A stretch of 64,000 bases of DNA from Bugula neritina. Taxonomy: Eukaryota > Bryozoa > Gymnolaemata > Cheilostomatida > Bugulidae. Positions 1-11,300 of the stretch are shown here, one piece after another. The position numbers and the translations under genes were made by a program. The notes below the pieces were generated by a model, which saw only the letters and a list, made by a program, of their open reading frames with translations, ran no database searches and was not told the origin of the DNA. Where the stretch lies: positions 5,716,698 through 5,780,697 of the forward strand of contig OZ037765.1 of NCBI GenBank assembly GCA_964035545.1. Reading direction: 5' to 3'. The stretch's first letter is position 1. Each line of letters opens with the position of its first letter.

Positions 1-1989
1 ATGTGATACTTTTCTACATGCTTCACCAGCTCTTCTTTGTTCTCACATATCTGATCACACTCCACCCACAAGCACTGTGTTATTTGCTACAACAGTAAGC
101 AGCTTATCCTAGTCTAGACCCAATTAACTAAAATAAGTTATCTTTTACAATACTGAATTGGATTAAATTATCAACTCTCAGTGATTGTCTAACCAGATCA
201 TATTTCATCATTTACAGAGAGTACATAAGAATATATAGAAGAGTTTAGCAGAAGACTCGGCTACCCGTACCTTGTCCTCATGGTCTTCCTCGTCGTCATC
301 GTCACTATAATCCTCGTGTCTGTTAGAATGAGTCGTATCCATGGATTCCCCATGTCCACCATTAGCACCAGCTGCCTGGCTACTAGGGTACATAGGTGGC
401 TTTCTTGGAGTCAATGCAACCTTTTAAGTATAAATGACAATGTACTATAGACATCATGCAACAGCCCAGATCTCGCTCTTCTATATCAAAGTGTCACCTA
501 AATGATGCTTACCCCTGGTCGTGGTAGTGGCGGAGGTCTGGCAGTCAGTTGGGGCATTTGCTGCTCTGGATGGTAAATCAGGTTCTCTTGGTGCTGCATT
601 GGTATTGGCATTGGCTCTTGCTTATGGGGCTGCAAAAGACCTGGATGCTGGTGGGCGTTGTTTATTGCCAGGTGATGCTGAGCAGCATCCATGGGAATGT
701 TTTGCGCGTTTTGCTGTTGACGATAAGCGATGTATCCTTCGACCATTTGAGCATGATCCTGATGCATCACAACTTGGTTTGCAGACATCATTTCATGCTG
801 TGTGTTCTGCTGCTCTAATAGAGCCATGCGAGCATGATCAACACTCACATACTCATCTTTTATCTTTACATCAGCCATATTTTTTGGAATTAAATGTCCT
901 TGGTTGCCAATGCTTTGAAGTGCTGTATTATTTGTAAAAGGACTGAGTCTGCTTCTATTAGCAGACGACGCCCTGCTAGAGCCACCATTCATGTAGGCTA
1001 CTAAAGATGTTGGTGAACTGCGAATAATAGAGTTCAAGTCGATGCCATCTGCGGAAAGTGGAGATATTGAAAGAGCTCTCTTTTGTCGATGTGATTTGGC
1101 GGAATGTCTAGGACTTGAGAAAATTGATGGTGCAGGGCTGAAGTCCAAACTGGGAAATGGTGAGAGAGAAACATTGCTAACGGGATACTGTGACAAAGAG
1201 CTAGTCGAGAGCTGCGGGTCACTGTTCTCTTGTAAATGATGATTATTTAAACCTGGCAAGACTTTGAAAGCATTCCAGTCTGGTCTCGAAACAGGAAGAG
1301 GTTCCAGAAAGTTCTGTCCTCTTTCACTGCCCATTGGTGTACGAGGGGTATTGACTCCATTCCTTTGCTCCAGCGTTGGTGTCAAAACTGATGAAAGGTG
1401 GGGGGTCATTCTGATGCTTGAAATGTCACTGGGTGTAGGTGAATGGTTAGCATTGTTATTGTCTGGTAACTTGAGGTTTACCGTGTCTATGCGAGAATGA
1501 GAATGACTGTGATATAAAGCGTGATGATGTGCTGAAAAAGTTGGTTTTTTAAAGATATCTTGAGAATGGTGAGACTGCAGACTTGAACTGTGGTTTGGCA
1601 CAGGTATCTTACTGGGTGGGTGGGGTTTGGTGAAATTCTGACTCCCATTGTTGGATATGTGCAAGTCAGACACCGGCTCTAAATTTTGAAAATATCAAAT
1701 ACACACGATCTATCTTTTGGCAGAAGCTACTAATAATCTGATTATTCTTCCAAAAATCATATATCTGCTACAGAAGAGTTAGAACTTACCTTTTTTAATG
1801 ATCTGCTTGGGAGGGCTTGGCTTATTGAAAGAACTGCCATATGTTGGTGGTGCGCTTGATTGAGATTTGTTAAAAGTAGGAAGGGAAACCCCTTTGCCTA
1901 TTGCTTTGTCACCTCCACCAGGTGCGTTGAGAGGCACCGGAGTGCCTGCTTGTATTCTGACTGTTGGAAGGTTGCCAGATTGCACTTCT
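1..1989 (-). CDS. GLIS3: GLIS1/3-like Kruppel-type zinc-finger transcription factor (partial, both ends missing)
   Basis: Likely exons in transcription order are 1989-1790, 1678-513, 420-271 and 74-1, all joined in frame by GT-AG introns. The long exon carries a serine/proline/histidine/glutamine-rich N-terminal region. It contains the conserved block RALSISPLSADGIDLNSIIR followed by SSPTSLVAYMN, which matches the N-terminal conserved region of GLIS1/GLIS3 and is related to that of Gli. The next exon holds an acidic run (DDDDEEDHED). The exon at 74-1 begins CLWVEC and continues EELVKHVEKYH, a first C2H2 finger closer to GLIS than to Gli as I remember them. GLIS proteins are nuclear DNA-binding regulators with five fingers; fingers 2-5 lie beyond the left edge. 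An acceptor at 1990 shows that at least one exon lies further upstream. The symbol means the GLIS1/3 group; GLIS1 is equally possible. Confidence 0.85.
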
Positions 1990-4373
1990 CTGAAAGTTTA
2001 CATCTCTTTTGAAAGACTTCCGTATTAAAATCAGTTAACTATAGACTACGACCTTACTCAAAAATATTGTATGCATACATACACTGCATACAATGCTCGA
2101 CTACAACAAGATGTTTTAATTATTAAACAAAACTTGGCAATTTTATGTTCCAAGGCAAAATATAAGATGCAAACTTCTGAATGAAAGCAAATTGTACATG
2201 GCATGCCTACATTATCAGTGTAAGCATGTATAACAATGCGCTATGGTTAAAAAAAGTTATTGTTTATGATAACTGGTTTCATTAAAACTTAGCTCTGCAT
2301 AGTTGCATTTACTAATCTTCAAGATAAGTTTTAATTATTAATTATCCCTCACTGTTATTACTTAGAACTATAAAGGTTCAATATGATTGCAAGTTAGTAA
2401 CTTGTACAACTGATGTTCTCCATGATATCTACAAAAATCTATTAGACATACCCAGCAGGCCTGTTCATTATAATAAATCTGCGTTACAAAGTCTTCTCTT
2501 AGCTGTTTCCTTCACTGCTTTATTGATGAGTCCTTTAAAACAGACAATAGAAATATGTCTTAGAAGTATGCCAATTACATTTTGCGAAATCAATACCTTT
2601 GAATTGATTATGCATTTGCATTATTTGCGACAATAAAGAACATGTATTAATTAGGTGCTTCATGTTGTCTTAACCTATCTAAAGAACATTGTAATTGATC
2701 TTATCTACTTGACATGCTACAAACATCCTAAAAGAATTTAGAAACTTTGACAGAATTAAATGAGCAACACTTAGCGTTCTTCACCAAAACATTGCATTAA
2801 ACTCAATACATTGAATACTGATTGAACTAATTACATAAATTTGAACAGTTAAAATTTGGTTCCCTATACTTACATAATTTAAAGCATAAAACTGAAAAAA
2901 ATCAGCGTAGGTTTACACGTAGTTCAGTGTGACGTTTTTAAAAAAACAACACGGCGTCTACAACAAAGGAAACTATAAACACTATCCCTCAGTTATCGTT
3001 ACAAAAAAATTGAAACTCTAGTTGATTGCGGGTCAGTCGATGAAAATGAGTCTCAAGAGCCATATTAAATTTTACCAAAATAAACGTGTAAACAGTTGAA
3101 TTACGCAACTAACTTGGAAGACCTAACAAAACTGGTTAACAGTAGACACAATTATTTCAAAACCAATCTACAGCCTACTTTCAAAGACTAAAAGTTCTAG
3201 TGATTAGACTTAGTATATAGTAAAGTAGACACACTCATATAGGAACTGAATCAGTGCAAGATTATGACTAACAAAATAAATGCTAAAGCCATGGTTTGTC
3301 AAGCATAAAATATGATTATATTTTGTTTATATAAAACACCCTACATTACACGAAGCCTTGTAATTCTACTACCAACAAACCTTGCTAGAAGTGTGGCAGC
3401 TTACTTCACGTATAGCTGACCTGGTACTGGACTATAACTGTGATGGCAGATCATTCTTTCAACAATGTCAGAGCTTTAATCGTCAAGTTTCAACATCTTA
3501 GTCAAATAACTAAGAAATATACAGTTACATGACTGGTTTCAATTTTAAATTTAAAATCTTATGCAAATTGTGCATCATTTAAGTACATTTAAGCAAAATA
3601 ATACAATTACTAGTTCTGTTTTAATTTGAAATCAAAAACTTGAGAGGATGGACAGAAGAAAATTGATAAGTTTAAATTATTTGTAGAAGAATTACAAAAC
3701 TGACTTTAGTTTTATTGAAATCTAAATAGCCAATCGGCAAGTTTTGCAGTACCAAATCTGCGAGGTAAATGCAGTTACGGAAACTGTGTCTGTCCTCTGG
3801 ATAACGAATGTCTCCAAGGAAGTTACATTTTCACAAGTTTTTTAAACCAAGTTTACAAACACAACTTAGAATGGAATCTTCCTATCTGATTGAACGCTAC
3901 GTTTTGCGGTTCCTAACTGCTTAAGATGCTTCAGGTTTCAACAAACATCTGTTTATTGATACTCGAAAGCGAAAAGTCTGAACTAAAACTTCACAATTAG
4001 CCTGGAGAAAAATGCAAGATACACTAAGAATAAGGTGCAAGTTGCCTAGCTGGTGCATCAGTTTAAAAACCCATTATATTTGAGATACCTAATTTACAGC
4101 GTTAGTCTTGAAAAACTTGATCTCCAAGTAGATGACTTAAAACTCACACTTGAGGATTTGCAGTTAATTGAAAATTAGTCTTTAGTAACAACAGCCATAA
4201 ATCTAAAGACTTAGTGCAAACTGTCAGCTTGTAAAGAGACGGCATTCTGTAAATGTTGTGAACTCTTCAAACTTAGAATTTCCTCTAATTTAAAATCTGA
4301 ATCATTCCACATCTCACTAGTCTAAATCTGTCATTTAGTGTTACTTAATATAATATCAGGATATCTTACTCAC

Positions 4374-4501
4374 CAAAAGTTCTTGAAATGCAGTTCCTAT
4401 GCTAAAACTATTGAAGAATATGTTGGGTAAATTTGTGCAATAGCCTACCAATGAAATGCCAAATGCACCAAATACCAACCACTTTTCGCCTTCATGGGCA
4501 C
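4374..4501 (-). other. Orphan exon-like ORF, possible alternative 5' exon of the GLIS-like gene
   Basis: On the minus strand a 128-base open frame is bounded by a good acceptor (pyrimidine-rich, TTTTAG) and a strong donor (GTGAGT). It reads AHEGEKWLVFGAFGISLVGY and continues open to the donor. The frame ends in phase 0, whereas the next recognised GLIS exon (1989-1790) needs two leftover bases, so direct coding splicing does not fit. It may be an untranslated or alternative exon, part of an unrelated gene, or chance. I do not recognise the peptide. Confidence 0.3.
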
Positions 4502-4552
4502 CTAAAAGAGAATTAACAGGTGTAGATAAATATTTCGTTAATCACATGAAAG

Positions 4553-4578
4553 CTCCGCCCAAACTCAATATCATTGGC
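4553..4578 (-). promoter_or_regulatory. Possible CCAAT plus GC-box promoter
   Basis: Read on the minus strand, AGCCAAT is followed 11 bases later by GGGCGGAG. A CCAAT box followed by an Sp1-type GC box is a common animal promoter pairing. It lies just upstream of the orphan exon-like ORF in the transcription direction of the GLIS-like gene. Two short motifs in AT-rich DNA are weak evidence. Confidence 0.25.
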
Positions 4579-5930
4579 TAACCAGGAACAATCAATCATA
4601 ATCATTGACACTTTAGTGATGTAATAAAGCGGGAGAAATAAATAGAGCAGCATTCAATACTGAATACATTTGATAGTAACTAAGCAACTGGCAACTTTAT
4701 CAAAGCTCTATGTAGTTGAATAATTGAATTTTACACACAGTCAAATTGTGCCACACTGTACAAGCACGGAGTAAAAATTAGGTTTAGTAGGAAATAAAAC
4801 AATCTAAGTTGTAGTCAAGCATATACCTGCAACAGTTGGCAAACAAGGAAATGTTCATAAGGTTGATGATAAATATGACAATACAGCCAGGCAGTTTTAA
4901 ATGTAGAAAGCATTAAAAACAATAAAATAAACAAACAGTTATAAGGTGCATAATAGCAAAAGTTATAAGTGATATACTACCCCAGCTTGACAAATAGCAT
5001 GTACTTTTGTAAACAATATAACTTGTTATAATTGCACTATTAAATGCTACACGCTGGACAAATTGATCAAAATTCAACTTCCTTAATAATTAAGCAAATC
5101 ACCTTTTTTAGAGTCCCATAGGATGTAAAGTTTTTAGACTAAAAAAAAATTTATCTGCATTACATAATTAGTTCCTAATCAGATTACAGAAAGAATTAGA
5201 CAGGATGACCATCAGTGTTTCTAAAAGACTGGGAGATGAAAAGGAGGAAATGTTGGATTTTATTTGACGTACAAATGATTCAGCCATGATTAAGCAGACT
5301 CTGCTTTATTGCCAATGTCAGTAGTTTGATTTTTACAAAAAACTAAACAAGACCAATTGAAATTTGATTTTCTCCAAGACTTTTTACTACAATATCTTTA
5401 CTACTTTCTGACACTCTAATAAGTATGTTTCAAAAATTTGAAAAAACATTGAAGTTGCAATTATTAACAGAGCATAATTAAATCAACAGCTAGCTAATCC
5501 TAATAATACTGATTTTTTTTCCTTCAGCTATACCAAGCTCATGTTAAATAGCTTGCACAGTAAAAATAGGTACCCAAAACCTAGACTTCCAATTTCCAAC
5601 CTTCGTGGACAAAATATATTTTCCAAATTAATACTCTAAAAGTTACACCATCATTTATTGTTCTATTTCTTTCACCGCTTTCCACAAAGGTTGTTTTGCA
5701 ATCATTAGAGAAATACTTCAGACTAAATTAGGATGAAATTATCTATCATTTGCTGAATCAATTCATGATAGTTATTGTTATAACTTATGGTGCCTGTAAA
5801 GTAACAAGCTACCTTTGATTCTCTAGTCATGTTTGGCCAAGCTGAAAGCTTATAAAACACTAGTCAGCTGCAAAGCATAATTTCATCGATGCTTGCAAAA
5901 TACCATTCTATCCTATGATCATTTGCTATA

Positions 5931-6141
5931 AGGAGCAGCCGTAGTCTAGAGGTTAGAGCGTTTGCTTTGTAAGGACGAAGTCATGGGTTCTAGCCCTGGT
6001 GAAGGTCATTGGTGATGTTAAGAAGAGCATCCAGTCATAATTGCTCCTGTGTCTCATATGAATAAGTCCTTAACTTGATTTAACAAAAAATCCTTTCCTT
6101 CAGGGGTTCTCACAGGGATAGTGACTATAAACTTTCGTGAG
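5931..6141 (+). mobile_element. tRNA-derived SINE, most complete copy
   Basis: The head contains pol III promoter-like boxes: an A box near TAGTCTAGAGG and a B box near GGTTCTAGCCC, in tRNA-like spacing. A body follows (GTGATGTTAAGAAGAGCATC) and then a tail ending CTCACAGGGATAGTGACTA. Diverged copies or pieces occur at 16990-17036, 18489-18684, 30290-30352, 31158-31346 and 62708-62825. It is not a functional tRNA, because the 3' half of the cloverleaf does not pair and dispersed copies share the non-tRNA tail. Confidence 0.8.
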
Positions 6142-8041
6142 TTTTATGATCATTTACATAAACAAACTAGTCAACTTCTTTCCTTGTACCTTAAAAATAA
6201 ATTTTGTTGATTCATTTTTGTTTCAAATTAGAATGTCTCAATTATGTAAATTTCCATTTGCTGAATTGAGTGACCAGAATTTACAAACTATAGAACAGTA
6301 TTTTGTGATGATTTTAAAAGTGGTGTCTTTTTAAAATATCCTATATAACTGATTATGATAGTCTTCCTAAAATTGCATTGTTGGAAATACTAAAGAGCAA
6401 AATCAGACAGAAACTTACAGACAATGCCAACTTAGCAACTTTTTGGAGACTACCTATCTTAAAAATGAGTAGAATGGATAAATTAAAACTGGAACTTATT
6501 TCTATCAACCAACCTTGTAAAGCTGAGTAAGTATTGGCTGATCTAAATACATTAGGTTGAAATGTTTATTTTTAGTATTAGGAAAATTGCAAATTTAAAA
6601 GTTATTTTAGCAGATGCCGGTTTTATTTTGCGAACTTTTATAAATTGGATTCAATGACTTTTGGTGAATAACTTTCATCTCAGACTGAAGTAACCTTGGA
6701 ATCTTTGTTTCCTCAAGCTCGCTGCAGTCTTCTAAATTTTTATAGATAATCTAAGTTTCTCTACCTTTTTGGTGTAATCTCAGTTTCTTACAGTCTCTAT
6801 TTCTCACATCTGTACATTCTACACACTATCTGAGAAGTGAGAACTGACCAGGCCAGATGGTTGTGTTACTATAATAATAATAAGCCACACTTCAAAGTCT
6901 AAACAATAAAAGCTGGCACAAGCAGAATGTTAAAAGCATAATGTTCTAACAGCTGATGATGTTACTTTGAGTAACTTGGCTTCCTTTATTGACTTTTCAA
7001 ATAGCTTTTAATGCTTTGTTTTTATGATATTGGATCTTTGCTACGGTAATCATTAGCCAAACTTTGCAGTAAAAGTCTTAACTGTTTATATTGACTCATC
7101 TAAACACTTAGTTTGGAAAAAATTGAATGCAAACAAACTAGATATTATATAATTTATTACAATGTCGGTGTCTAAGCTTTTAACCTGCTGAAATGCAAAA
7201 CTGATAACTAACATTTTATTCCACAATTTATATTCATTATTTATCTGTACATGGAGTTGTGCTCTCTTTTCTTATTTTGTTTCTTTTTCAAGTAAAATAA
7301 TTTTACCCACAAAACATGCTGATATAAAATACATAACAGACAATTTAAACCCAATAACATTACAAAGCTCTACATAACCCTTAAGTTCTAAAGTAGAACT
7401 CAACATTGGAAGGCAGAAATAATCACTTTTTGTCAATTAAACATTTTAATTGAGACCCAAACTATCAAAATTTATCTACTATGCATTTATTATTGTCGAG
7501 AACTGAACAGAATTTAAACAAAGGTATAGACTTGTACTTTCCTAATGCGCAGTACTAGATTATAGTTGAGAAATTATGTGGTCAGACAGCAATTTTTGAT
7601 CACATTTTTTCTCCCCATCAATCTAGCGTGTTTGTGCAGAAGAAGCTAGCAATTGTTGATAGTACACTAGTGATGACTCACATCTAGAAGTTGTGATTCA
7701 CATGCAGAGGTTATGAAAGCTACTGACTCAGGAAAAGACAAACCTCCATAAATTCAAAAATAATTCTGCTGTTCTATTTAAATTTCTATGACAAAGCAAA
7801 AAGTAGCCAATGCACTTACAAAACAAAGAATGCAGCAAAGGTTTGAAGGGTACTATGTATTACGATGGCATGTAGCTAACAAAGGGAAATGTTTTCTACA
7901 GGTAAAGATCTTATTTTTGTACCATAGCAAACAATGGAGCTAGGCATGCTAACTTCACGTTTCGTACAGCGTGAAGATACAACTTAAAAAAAGGTACTAA
8001 AAACTATTATAAGCTTGAGCTAAATAGTTGTACTGTATTTC

Positions 8042-8085
8042 AACCACATATGTAAAACAGATTCAGCTATTTTACATATGTGGTT
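8042..8085. repeat. Perfect 16-bp inverted repeat
   Basis: AACCACATATGTAAAA and its exact reverse complement are separated by 12 bases. The hairpin lies about 260 bases past the stop of the first receptor gene, beyond its poly(A) signal. It may be a small fold-back remnant. No flanking duplication was recognised. Confidence 0.7.
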
Positions 8086-8191
8086 TAACTTGGGACACAT
8101 ATTGCTTCCATCAATTAGAAAATATAGCAAAATGTGAAATTTTCGTTTATAAAGGGAAAGTAAGAACAAACATATAATTAGTTTTATAGAG

Positions 8192-8197
8192 TTTATT
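8192..8197 (-). terminator. Poly(A) signal of the first receptor gene
   Basis: TTTATT on the plus strand reads AATAAA on the minus strand, about 155 bases past the stop codon at 8350-8352. It is the first canonical hexamer downstream. Confidence 0.5.
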
Positions 8198-8349
8198 GGA
8201 AAAACTTATCATATATTCATAAATAATCATAGAAAAATATAAATTATGAAAACTAAATATATCTGACTGTTTAAAATTTTAAATTAAAACATAAAATAAT
8301 TGATTCGACAAATTATAGCTGATGTGATATTGATTGTGTTGTGATGGGT

Positions 8350-11300
8350 TTATATTAGGTTGTCTCTTGGTGCATTAACAGCACCGATAGTGTTACTTCT
8401 TTGAGAATAATCTTCATGATAGAATGGCCGCCTAAAATACAAAAAATACACCCATACAACAACCGGCCATAACTAAGCATCAAAGTACCACATAATGATG
8501 GTTTTGCAATGTCCAATATGGCAACACCTTAGCCGTTTTACAATTTAGTATGTTCAACTCACAATTGATATCATATATTTTGCATATGCTAAAGTTGATA
8601 GCTGACCAAAAATTCACTACGAGCAAATTTCATTATACGAGAGAGTTTAAGTTTTGCTTTACCACTAATAGAACTACAATATTGCATCAGCTACTAAGAG
8701 TAGGATGTGGAATAACGAGTATTGAATACACCACAAGACTTACATTACGCCGAGAGTCTGACTAGCATATGGCGTAGCCTCAGCAGATCTGTTCAGTGTA
8801 CCGAGAGGTATGGGTGAGCCACTCGCAAAACTCTCTTGACGAGACAGATTTGGACCAGAGAATATAAAGGCTTCTTTATTCTCTTTGCTCTTCTGGGGAG
8901 CTTGTGCTTTCTTTCTCAGACACAATATCTGAAAGGGAAAAAGACAGCACATTCAGAGCTATTACTATGTCTAGTCTAGTTATGAGTACGCAGGTAATTA
9001 TGTTTAGTCTAGTTGTGAGTACGCAGGTAATTATGTTTAGTCTAGTTGTGAGTACGCAGGTAATTATTACAACACATAAACACTAGAAACAAATTATCTC
9101 AAATAAACAACAGATTTAAATAATTCATATTCAAGTGGCTAATTACTACAAAAGCAAATTTTGAGACAACAATTCCCACTATATCATTTAAAAATTTAAG
9201 CTTTAAAAGAGTCAGGAAACTAAAAAAATATAGTTTCAATCAAGCTTATGGCTGAGATCCTATTTCTACTATAAATCATTGAGTGTATCTGGGATAGACT
9301 CTACAGTCAGTGTGACAAATCATGCCCTACTTACACCAACGATGATGACTATGATGACAACAGTGGCTACGGCTACACCAATTATAACATATCCTCCCCA
9401 GCACAGAGTCGTGCCGTCAGACGAGCGAATCTGGAACTTGGCAGCAGGACAACCAGTCAGCGGTTTATCATAATACAAGTCAACAGCTTCCTGTGAGGAT
9501 GACTGAGCTAGAAATGACCCTTCCACTTCCGCATTTTCCCATGCATAATCTACAAAATGCATTACTTGCATAAATTCTTACCAAAAGAATTGTGCAAAGA
9601 TAAGGTATAAAGAGAGACTTGGAATACTTAGGATAACGTACCTAATAGTTGCTCAAATGCCAACACATATTCTGGGGCCGGATCATTTTCACTTCTCGGG
9701 TCATCTTTATGTTTCTCGTAATGACTCTCACCAAAACCTCGTAAAACACCTGTCAGCAAAAACAGTGAGTTTACTAATACGGCAGCAGGTGTTACCCAGC
9801 AGCATCCTGATTGGCTAAACAAATGTCTCAATATAATATCAATGTGGACACATGCAATAGTTTAGCAAAAATAAATGGTACAGTATGGCAATTCTATTGC
9901 ATAATCACAACGAGCCACTTTTACAAAGAGTATTAGGAACATTCTATGCAAGCTCAGTTTGTTATGTAATATTGTATCTTGCTCAAAAAATTATTGGCAA
10001 GCAATGACTGATAATATTACTTAATAGGATTTTCTAAAAATATTTTAATTTAAATGTTGTAAACAGCTGTTGTAGATTCACCATAGTTAATAGCTTGTTT
10101 AGACATAGGGCATGAATTTTCCTTATATTAAGAACTCTCCATAATGGCCACATTTCAACATGAGTATTTTATGACTATTTGCCATGTTGTTAGACTGACA
10201 TCAATACTTCATCAAACTTGGTGTTGCAAAAGTTTAAAACGCCAGAACAAGTTGAGCCAAGCACATTGCATAAGTAACACCCTACGGCCTACACTGTACT
10301 GAAAGCATTTCAACTACGAGGTAAAGAAGTTTACAAACTTACGTGAGGTGTTGAGAGGTGGAGTGTTGACTGCTCTACGGTAGGCAGCAATCACTTCATC
10401 AATTGTTACAGAATCATCGAGAGAGTTGAAGTACATTGACCTCAAAGTGTCTGCCTCAAACTGATAGCCAAGAGGGATGAGCATTTTGTACTCCGTAGAC
10501 TCTGTGTTACCTTCTATAGAAAAGTTAGCGCCTACAAGAGATTTTTGGAGCTCAGCTGCTTCAAATCCTGATTTTATGGCAGCAGTCGTGTCCCCATCAC
10601 TGTAAACAACATCACATAAAATATTTACTACATCAGTTGCAAAATTACTGCTAAAAACCTGCTCAAAAGCATGTTAAATTAACACAGACAAAAATACAAT
10701 TTACTAAATTCTAAACTTCAACGTTTGTTCTATTTAAATTGCAATTATGCAAATTTTTAGTAGACAACACTAAAAATACAATCATGTATTACTAGGTGGT
10801 TAAGCTTACATTCTTTGCTTTGTTCCTATGACAACAAACTTGTACAGGTCTGCCAACTGTTTATATGGGACTGATAGCGAACTGTTTGTGACTGCATTCA
10901 GTGCTGTCAGGATATCATCTACATCATCTCCGTTATTCAACTTTTGAACTGCGGCAGCAGTCCAATAATATGCTCGACTTATCACTGCCAAATCATCGGT
11001 ACTAGCAGAGAGGGGTAAAAGCCAGTCGGGGTTAAACTCAATTTCATTGGCCTAAAATTGAAAAAATTACCTGCTTTAAATTATAATAAACACAAAAATG
11101 TGGTCGTTTGAGTTTCTGACTTACAATTCTATCAATCCTTTACTCACTCATCAGTTTCTATCTAAGTCAAACCTTGCAAATGCATTCAACAAGTATTTCC
11201 ACTTATGCTTGACAGAGCATAAATGAACTGCACCAAGAAGCAAGATATATTCACTTACGTATTTATCATATATGTAGTCATATGTACTAAAATATGCATT

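Larger units (their letters stand above)
1990..8349. other. Non-coding stretch upstream of the GLIS-like gene
   Basis: AT-rich sequence with many stops in all frames. It probably holds the 5' intron(s) of the GLIS-like gene and the 3' flank of the neighbouring receptor gene. Listed separately within it are an exon-like ORF (4374-4501), a SINE (5931-6141), a short perfect hairpin (8042-8085) and the poly(A) signal of the receptor gene (8192-8197). A weakly coding-looking stretch on the plus strand around 6228-6530 has no recognisable product. Nothing else was seen. Confidence 0.6.

Noticed and set aside
498-1239. Plus-strand and alternate-frame ORFs over the GLIS exon
   Set aside because: They are shadows of the 1.2-kb minus-strand coding exon, which has the conserved protein blocks.
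1-1989. Assignment of the first gene to Gli/Ci rather than GLIS
   Set aside because: The N-terminal block is shared by both families, but the first finger (CLWVEC...EELVKHVEKYH) and the SPRHSAKSH context fit GLIS1/3 better.
5931-6010. A functional tRNA gene
   Set aside because: A- and B-box-like segments exist but the 3' half does not pair into a cloverleaf. The same head is attached to a common tail in other copies, so it is a SINE.
6137-6530. Possible coding remnant after the SINE
   Set aside because: A short ORF starting MSQLCKFPFAELSDQ looked protein-like but stops quickly, and no flanking exon or family could be recognised.
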